A program made the translations under genes and the position numbers. From NCBI GenBank assembly GCA_043778315.1, contig JAYWGJ010000426.1:1-12025 (forward strand): DNA of 12,025 nucleotides, written 5' to 3'. The DNA is from JBEEMU01 sp043778315 (GTDB lineage Bacteria > Bacteroidota > Bacteroidia > Chitinophagales > Saprospiraceae). Below are positions 7,383-12,025 of this stretch, piece after piece (position 1 is the first letter of the stretch; each line of letters begins with the position of its first letter). The notes beneath the pieces were generated by a model that was not told the origin of the DNA, made no database searches, and saw only the letters and a list, made by a program, of their open reading frames with translations.

Positions 7383-8273
7383 ATGAATAATAAGCCTATA
7401 ATGCTGTCGATGGTAGGGATTTCGATGCTGGCAGCCCTGTCTTTTTTTGCGATACGCCCGTACACCCTTTCGCTCCGCACGACGTTTGTGCCGCTCGGCG
7501 AGAGCAGTTTTGAGCTACGCAAAACGGTATCCTCTCGCGGCGAAATGCCTTTTGTTTTTTGTGCGGTGCATGAAAACGAACGGACGGCTGCCGCCGCAAC
7601 CTACGAGTTTTTGCGGCAGATGGGCGGTACTCTATTTGAGGTGCGCGCGCAGGGCAACCGACACGTTGCGTTTAAGCTAAAAAAGAAAACTTATCTGTTT
7701 GACCCGAACCGTATTTTCACGACTATGGGCATCGCGGCTACGCTACGCGAACGCGGCAGGTACTCCGACGACGCACTGACGGCGGTGAACCGTTTTGCTA
7801 CGCGGATAGTAGATAGCCTTGTGGCGCGCAAGCAGGTAATAGTGTCGATGCACAACAGCACCGATGGCGCGTTTTCGGTGCGCAGCTACCTACCCGACAG
7901 CACCTACGCGAAATGCGTTCGCGATATTTATATTAATGGTGGGCGAGACGAGGACGAGTTTTTTTATGTCACCCAAAAATCGTACTTTAACGCTTTACGC
8001 GCAAAGGGTTTCAATGTGGTGTTGCAAGATAACAAAACGACCGAAGACGACGGCTCACTCTCTATTTATTGCGGCAAACGCGGCATCAAATACATTAATA
8101 TAGAGGCGCAGCACACGCACCTCGCCGAACAAGGCGAAATGCTGCAAGCGGTGTACGAACTGCTCAAAAAAGCCGCGCCGCCTGCAATAGCCGCGCGACC
8201 TGCGGTAACGGCAATAGATACGACAAAAGCAAAACAAACGTCAGTCCAAAAAGCTGCGGAAGAAGAAGATTAG
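7383..8273 (+). CDS. Putative membrane-anchored M14/AstE-like zinc hydrolase
   Basis: This is a 296-residue protein with one N-terminal hydrophobic segment (residues ~6-25), consistent with an uncleaved anchor or signal peptide and a periplasmic body. Motifs that look like a zinc carboxypeptidase/succinylglutamate-desuccinylase-type fold, in order: H63-E-N-E66 (HxxE metal-ligand pattern), FDPNRIF at 106-112, a second histidine at H157 in VSMHN, and E241-A-Q-H244 near the C-terminus as a candidate catalytic glutamate. The last ~30 residues are a low-complexity Ala/Lys/Glu tail. The substrate is not predictable; a peptide or amino-acid amide is a reasonable guess from the fold (inference). Start choice: a GTG at 7353 is in frame, but ATG 7383 sits immediately before the hydrophobic segment; GGAG directly abuts it, too close to be a normal ribosome-binding site. 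ATG 7401 is also possible. The neighbouring genes give no pathway clue. It could instead be a catalytically altered member of the fold. Confidence 0.6.
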   Translation: MNNKPIMLSMVGISMLAALSFFAIRPYTLSLRTTFVPLGESSFELRKTVSSRGEMPFVFCAVHENERTAAAATYEFLRQMGGTLFEVRAQGNRHVAFKLKKKTYLFDPNRIFTTMGIAATLRERGRYSDDALTAVNRFATRIVDSLVARKQVIVSMHNSTDGAFSVRSYLPDSTYAKCVRDIYINGGRDEDEFFYVTQKSYFNALRAKGFNVVLQDNKTTEDDGSLSIYCGKRGIKYINIEAQHTHLAEQGEMLQAVYELLKKAAPPAIAARPAVTAIDTTKAKQTSVQKAAEEED

Positions 8274-8310
8274 TTTTTACTATAAAATGCTAAATTTTTA
8301 AAAATAATCT

Positions 8311-8318
8311 TACATTTG
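8311..8318 (+). promoter_or_regulatory. Bacteroidota-type -7 promoter element for the FabH-like gene
   Basis: TACATTTG, followed by CAGC, matches the Bacteroidota TAnnTTTG element exactly. It lies 33 bases before the ATG at 8351, leaving a leader of about 25 nt. It falls in the 77-base gap after the upstream gene, so the FabH-like gene can be transcribed on its own. No crisp -33 TTG is visible. Confidence 0.6.
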
Positions 8319-8350
8319 CAGCGTTTTACACTTACAAAATAAAAAGAACA

Positions 8351-9403
8351 ATGGCTTTAAGAGCAAAAATAGCAGGTATCGGACATTATGTACCTGAGCG
8401 CGTGGTGACAAACGCCGACCTCGCCGCCGTGATGGACACGAGCGACGAATGGATACAGGAACGCACGGGCATCAAGGAACGACGCTATGCGAAACGGCAC
8501 GAAGAGACGACGACGACTATGGCAGCCGCCGCAGCACATATCGCGATAGAACGGGCAGGAATCACCGCAAAAGACGTTGATTTTATCGTTTTTGCTACGC
8601 TTTCGCCTGATTATTACTTCCCGGGCTGCGGCGTTTTATTGCAACGGCTGCTGGGCTGCGGCGAAATAGGCGCGCTCGATGTGCGCAATCAGTGCAGTGG
8701 TTTTGTATATTCGCTGTCGGTTGCTGATGCGTTTATTCGCGCTGGCGTATATAAAAACGTGTTGGTTATTGGTTCGGAATACCATTCTATGGGCTTAGAT
8801 TTTAGTACTCGCGGACGCAACGTGACCGTGATTTTTGGCGACGGCGCAGGCGCGGTGATACTGCAACCGACGACGAACGAAAACGAGGGCATATTGAGTA
8901 CGCACCTGCACTCAGACGGCGCGCAAGCGGAAGACCTTGCTACCATCAACCCTGGCAGTCACGGCGGCTTGTGGCTCGGCAAAGAGCAGTTTGGCTACAA
9001 CGAAGATGCTGTTTTTGGCGAAAGTTTTGTGACGCAAAAAATGCTCGACGACGGCATCGTTCCGCAAATGAACGGGCAGGCGGTATTCAAAAAAGCGGTG
9101 GTCAAATTTCCCGAAGTGATTATGGAGGCATTAACACATAATAACCTCACTACCAACGATATAGATATGCTGGTGCCGCATCAGGCGAATTTGCGCATCA
9201 GCGAATTTGTGCAGCGAACGCTGCGTTTGCCGAACGAAAAAGTGTTTAATAACATACAAAAATATGGCAATACGACCGCCGCTTCTATTCCTATCGCGCT
9301 CTGCGAAGCCTACGAAGCTGGGCTTATCAAAAAAGGAGATTTGGTGTGTTTGGCGGCATTCGGTAGCGGCTTCACTTGGGGTAGCGCGCTGCTAAGATGG
9401 TAG
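8351..9403 (+). CDS. fabH: 3-oxoacyl-ACP synthase III family protein (FabH-like)
   Basis: This 350-residue thiolase-fold condensing enzyme belongs to the KAS III family, which condenses an acyl-CoA starter with malonyl-ACP to initiate fatty-acid or related acyl chains in the cytosol. The catalytic triad is visible: Cys115 in DVRNQCSGF, His277 in VPHQANLRI, and Asn307 in KYGNTTAAS. Other family marks are the N-terminal IAGIGHYVPERVVTN, SDEWIQERTGI, FGDGAGAVIL (162-171) and the closing FGSGFTWGSALLRW. It is about 30 residues longer than typical FabH (~317), and the extra length lies between the Cys and His (roughly 185-245). The residues before the cysteine are RNQ rather than the usual AAC-type context, so it may be a FabH paralogue with a different starter or role. 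Start: ATG 8351 directly precedes the conserved N-terminus. It has its own promoter (8311-8318) and ends at a shared bidirectional terminator. The symbol denotes the family; the housekeeping role is not certain. Confidence 0.9.
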   Translation: MALRAKIAGIGHYVPERVVTNADLAAVMDTSDEWIQERTGIKERRYAKRHEETTTTMAAAAAHIAIERAGITAKDVDFIVFATLSPDYYFPGCGVLLQRLLGCGEIGALDVRNQCSGFVYSLSVADAFIRAGVYKNVLVIGSEYHSMGLDFSTRGRNVTVIFGDGAGAVILQPTTNENEGILSTHLHSDGAQAEDLATINPGSHGGLWLGKEQFGYNEDAVFGESFVTQKMLDDGIVPQMNGQAVFKKAVVKFPEVIMEALTHNNLTTNDIDMLVPHQANLRISEFVQRTLRLPNEKVFNNIQKYGNTTAASIPIALCEAYEAGLIKKGDLVCLAAFGSGFTWGSALLRW

Positions 9404-9440
9404 TTTTTTTAGTGATTAGTTTTTTAGCGATTAGTGATTA
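9404..9440 (+). repeat. Heptamer tandem array (TAGTGAT-type) abutting the fabH stop codon
   Basis: From the TAG stop at 9401-9403, 7-9-base units follow: TAGTTTTTT, TAGTGAT (9410-9416), TAGTTTTT, TAGCGAT (9425-9431), TAGTGAT (9432-9438). The array starts at the stop codon, as does the one after the adhesin gene on the other strand, and contains the same 14-mer AGTTTTTTTAGTGA (9402-9415). Confidence 0.65.
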
Positions 9441-9443
9441 ATA

Positions 9444-9487
9444 AAAAAATGCGGATACAGCCAATAAGTGGTCGTATCCGCGTTTTT
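9444..9487. terminator. Bidirectional terminator between fabH-like and marC-like genes
   Basis: An 8-base perfect inverted repeat, GCGGATAC (9451-9458) and GTATCCGC (9474-9481), is flanked by an A-run on the left (9444-9449) and a T-run on the right (9483-9487). It therefore has a U-tract in both directions, suiting the two convergent genes that end at 9403 and 9522. Part of the left arm and loop resembles the repeat at 1311-1334. Confidence 0.82.
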
Positions 9488-9521
9488 GTTTTAATTTTTT
9501 ATTTAATTCTTTCCTGTGGTT

Positions 9522-10091
9522 TTACCAATTTGCCTTAAACATTTGTATAGCGATAGCCAGCAAAATGACACCGAAAAACTTTTTGATGACGGAAAGCGTT
9601 TGTTCGCCCAATTTTTCCTCGATAAAATCGACCAAACGCAGCGTGAAATAAATCACAATCAGATTGAGCGCGATACCGAGCGCGACTTCTATTTTATTGA
9701 AATGCGCGTTGAGCGACAAAATAGTGGTGAGCGTACCGACTCCCGTGAGTATCGGGAACGCAATAGGCACGAGCGAACTGCTCGGTCCACCGTTGCTGTC
9801 GGTCTTGAAAATGTCGCGCCCAAGTAGCATTTCTAAGGCTACCGCGAACAGCACTAACGAACCCGCTAACGCAAACGATTGCACTTCTACGCCCAAAAGG
9901 TGTAAAATACGCTCGCCCAAAAAGAGAAACAAAATCATCAGAAAACCCGAAAACAGGGTAATCGGTGTAGCTGCTAAGCCGCCCGCTTTTTGTTTGACGG
10001 AGATGATAGTAGGCACGCCGCCAATTACGTCGATGACGACGAACAGCGTGGAGGCAGCAGCAAAAACATTAGCTAAATGGAACATTGGCAT
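9522..10091 (-). CDS. MarC-family (UPF0056) inner-membrane protein
   Basis: This 189-residue integral membrane protein has six predicted hydrophobic segments (about 7-29, 43-63, 72-92, 106-128, 135-158 and 168-187), the pattern of the MarC/UPF0056 family. Supporting motifs are LFVVIDVIGGVP near residues 16-27 (family signature F.V.D..G..P) and PIAFPILTGVGT at 109-120, corresponding to the conserved FP.L.GPG block in the fourth segment. Length is normal (~190-220). The function of the family is unproven; it was once linked to multiple antibiotic resistance but that link was not upheld, so no transport substrate is given. The start is taken at ATG 10089-10091 (MPMFHLANVF). A longer frame from TTG at 10127 would add 12 polar residues unlike the family; ATG 10084-10086 is an alternative. 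It is a single-gene unit convergent with fabH. No TAnnTTTG element is seen upstream. Confidence 0.88.
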   Translation of the reverse strand: MPMFHLANVFAAASTLFVVIDVIGGVPTIISVKQKAGGLAATPITLFSGFLMILFLFLGERILHLLGVEVQSFALAGSLVLFAVALEMLLGRDIFKTDSNGGPSSSLVPIAFPILTGVGTLTTILSLNAHFNKIEVALGIALNLIVIYFTLRLVDFIEEKLGEQTLSVIKKFFGVILLAIAIQMFKANW

Positions 10092-10178
10092 ATTTTGATT
10101 GAAGTTTAGTTTATAATAAAAAAACAATATTTTATTTGGAATGGAATATCATTTTGTATTAATATAAAATATAATATC

Positions 10179-10218
10179 AAAAATCATGCCTTTTACCACA
10201 TAATAGACAAAATGGCAT
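10179..10218 (-). terminator. Possible terminator after the Rpn-family gene
   Basis: On the minus strand, ATGCCATTTT (10218-10209) can pair with AAAAGGCAT (10194-10186) with one bulged base and a ~14-base loop, followed by GATTTTTG. The stem is modest and the U-tract short, but it lies about 55 bases after the stop codon of the gene ending at 10274, where a terminator is expected. Confidence 0.4.
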
Positions 10219-10273
10219 TGCTAAATAATTGTTAAGAGAGGATAGGTTGCGTTTTATTAGCTAAGTCAAGAAT

Positions 10274-11140
10274 TTACTGTTGGTGTTTTGTGATGATAGC
10301 TTGTACCTCGTCCGAAGTTTTTTGTGTTGCGAGTGCAATATCTGCAACAGAAACGCCGATTTTGTGAAAATTTAAAATTATATTTTCTTCTTTTATAGCT
10401 GCTTGTACTGTCGCTCTTACCCGTTCCTCCTCCACTCCTTCCTCTTTACTTTGGCTTTCGCGAACGGCGGCTGCTTTACGGCGCATCACATCAATTTTTG
10501 ACTCGGCTAACTCTTCGGGCGATAAATTATCAAAATCAGCTAAACTTGCCGCTTTCGCAATAGCAGGATTACTCCTATTAATATTAGGGTTTTCGGGGTT
10601 TTTCATCGATTCCTTTATAAGATTGAGCCAATCTGAAATTCTTTCGGGCGTTTTAGGCTGCGTATAGGTCGGATTGAGGATAATCATTTTATGATTAGTC
10701 ATGCGAATTATCTCCCCGTTCAAGTCGCGCGGATTGATGTCGGTTATGATGACATCTTTTTTCACGGGAGTACCCGTTTTATCAATAATTTTGTAGGCGG
10801 AGGTGACTACCACAATCACATAAATTTCTTTGTCGTAGGCGTAATCTGCACTGCTGCGCTGTACATCAACCAAATTTGCTAAAAAATAGTGCGAAAAGCG
10901 GTCGTAAGTATAGTCATAATCCACTTTTTGAATTTCTACAATCGTGCGCGTTGCTTTGTCTTCTGCGAATAAATCCATTTTGAACTTAATCGAGCTGACT
11001 TTACTCAATAGCACTTTTTCGGTTTCTACCTTGCTGATACGCACGTCAATACCCAAAATATCTTTCACGAACGCAGTAAAAATACCCACATCGGTAAAGA
11101 CTTTTTTGAAATGTACTTCGTTATCTAAATTGGCTAACAT
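10274..11140 (-). CDS. Rpn/PDDEXK_2-family nuclease-like protein
   Basis: This 288-residue protein belongs to the Rpn family, annotated as recombination-promoting nuclease or PD-(D/E)XK nuclease family transposase. Members of this family cleave DNA and are often mobile or multicopy in genomes; some are tied to phage defence. Seen here: an N-terminal FKKVFTD...FVKDILG block (residues 11-30) typical of the family; the nuclease core with D56 in KFKMDLFAED and E69-I-Q71 in TIVEIQ (the D...ExQ pattern); a central beta-rich domain ending in TNHKMIILNP; a charged helical segment (~205-250, with SKEEGVEEER); and a C-terminal helix-turn-helix-like tail (GVSVADIALATQKTSDEVQAII). The ATG at 11138-11140 precedes the conserved N-terminus. 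Upstream on the minus strand, TATCTTTA (11176-11169) is a one-mismatch -7 element. No terminal inverted repeats or target duplications were seen, so I do not call an insertion sequence. It marks the start of the accessory-looking right end. Confidence 0.82.
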   Translation of the reverse strand: MLANLDNEVHFKKVFTDVGIFTAFVKDILGIDVRISKVETEKVLLSKVSSIKFKMDLFAEDKATRTIVEIQKVDYDYTYDRFSHYFLANLVDVQRSSADYAYDKEIYVIVVVTSAYKIIDKTGTPVKKDVIITDINPRDLNGEIIRMTNHKMIILNPTYTQPKTPERISDWLNLIKESMKNPENPNINRSNPAIAKAASLADFDNLSPEELAESKIDVMRRKAAAVRESQSKEEGVEEERVRATVQAAIKEENIILNFHKIGVSVADIALATQKTSDEVQAIITKHQQ

Positions 11141-11273
11141 AATTCGATGTTTTTAGGATTGTGAGATATAAAGATAGGTTTTTTTCGCTTGTTTTTGCTT
11201 TTTGCCTAATGGTAGAGGGCTTTGTATAGGCATATGATCGGGTAGCCAAAACCAAAAATTTTAGATATAGTTT

Positions 11274-12025
11274 TTACGGTTTACAATAAATATATACGTT
11301 TGCATTTACTTCTTGACAGCTTGAATTTAAACAAGAAATAAACCATAGAATTTGAATTGTTTCGCTTCTTTGTACAAATATTTCACCTTTTTTTAATTTA
11401 CATAGATTTTCTTCTAGTTTACATTTGGAAATAAAATTTATAACTATATATACTTCTCTTTTGAAATGTGGGTTTTTTATAGTCTTTTTAATTTGAGCAA
11501 TTGCAGCGTCAACACTATCACCTCTTCTTAGTTTTTTAATATCTGTATTTACACCGCCACCGGTATAGTTACCACTCTGTAGCTTTTTTACTTGATAGCT
11601 GAGACTCTTGTGGGTTCAAATTCCCCAAATTTTTTTGAGCTTGACCAACTATATCTTGAAAATCAGTAGCAGAAAAAGTTGAACCTTTATATTTTGAGTG
11701 GTAGAAAACTATTTTTTCATTAGTAACTAAGATATGGTCAGCCCATTCTTTTCCTAAATCATCACATATTAAATAATCTGTATCCATTAAACATTTTTTT
11801 AAACATTCTTTTTCCACAACATTAAAAATTGAACCAATATCAAATTTAGTTTGTCCAACCCTAAACATTCCTTTTTCGCTATTAACACTATTGAGTTCAC
11901 AACAAGGTTTGAAGATTTGTAAAAAATAACTTAGTGTAGGAAATCCGTTGCGGCTACACAAATTAGTATTTTTCATATTTAATGGCAAAATATTATTTTG
12001 ATTTTCAGGAAATATACGTTTAAAT
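11274..12025 (-). pseudogene. Frameshifted, edge-truncated gene with nuclease-like D...HxK core; family not recognised
   Basis: The minus-strand frame is already open at the right edge (12025), so the N-terminus is missing. It reads without a stop to a TAA at 11569-11571. Removing one base from the six-adenine run (plus-strand T-run 11584-11589) restores an open frame of about 103 further residues (…SSKKLQSGNYTGGGVN…) to a TAA at 11274-11276, giving ~249 residues in the window. The restored part has credible coding character (VDAAIAQIKKTIKNPHF, REVYIVINFISKC). In the middle, CDDLGKEWADHI is followed by KIVFYHSKYKG and a DFQDIVGQAQKNLG segment: an Asp (codon 11737-11739) then HxK (11700-11692), resembling the D...(E/H/Q)xK arrangement of restriction-endonuclease-like folds, but I cannot name a family. 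A start at ATG 11976 or TTG 11988 is possible, but upstream codons stay open, so a longer protein is more likely. Base composition is much more AT-rich than the genes to the left, suggesting transfer. The indel could be a real mutation or a sequencing error. Confidence 0.55.

Noticed and set aside
10092..10127. N-terminal extension of the MarC-like protein from a TTG codon
   Set aside because: The added residues are polar and unlike the family N-terminus, which normally begins just before the first membrane segment.
10274..11140. Insertion sequence carrying the Rpn-family gene
   Set aside because: No terminal inverted repeats or flanking target duplications could be found on either side. The transposase label for this family does not by itself show a mobile element.
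11580..11595. Programmed -1 frameshift at A6G (dnaX-like slippery sequence)
   Set aside because: The downstream coding frame requires a +1 or -2 shift. A -1 shift leads into the wrong frame, and the adenines are phased AAA AAA G rather than A AAA AAG. An ordinary one-base indel explains it better.

Overview
The window looks like a chromosomal segment of a Bacteroidota bacterium (Cytophagales/Chitinophagales/Saprospiria-like; genus not determinable from this). The evidence is a giant PKD-module surface protein ending in a type B type-IX-secretion (T9SS, gliding-motility-associated) C-terminal domain, a PorP/SprF-family outer-membrane protein directly downstream of it, Bacteroidota-type TAnnTTTG promoter elements, weak or absent Shine-Dalgarno sequences, and moderately GC-rich genes separated by very AT-rich spacers.

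Layout. Positions 1-219 hold the 3' ends of two converging transcripts, with one terminator for each strand. On the minus strand, 6891 to 220 is a two-gene secretion unit: a ~1,800-residue secreted modular protein (about 13 PKD-like modules, then about 6 Ig-like modules, then the T9SS sorting domain), followed by its likely partner PorP/SprF protein. The 228-base gap between them is filled with a heptamer tandem array and a 29-base-period repeat. A ~490-base AT-rich divergent spacer (6892-7382) separates this unit from two plus-strand genes: a membrane-anchored M14/AstE-like putative zinc hydrolase (7383-8273), and a FabH-like ketoacyl-ACP synthase III (8351-9403) with its own recognisable promoter. 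The FabH-like gene converges with a MarC-family inner-membrane protein (9522-10091, minus), and the two share a bidirectional terminator at about 9451-9481.

The right end, from about 10.27 kb, looks accessory. It holds an Rpn/PDDEXK_2-family nuclease-like gene (10274-11140, minus), then a distinctly AT-rich gene that enters from beyond the right edge (11274-12025, minus). That gene is broken by a one-base frameshift in a run of six adenines, and its middle part carries a D...HxK pattern suggestive of a nuclease-like fold.

The only clear functional partnership is the adhesin plus the PorP/SprF protein, which matches the sprB-sprF arrangement: the SprF-like protein is needed for export or surface attachment of the type B CTD substrate. 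The other genes appear to be independent units. I do not see a convincing wholly new multi-gene system. The most unusual signals are the stop-codon-anchored heptamer arrays with a shared 14-mer at two unrelated loci, a second repeat family that also appears to supply a terminator hairpin, and the frameshifted right-end gene.
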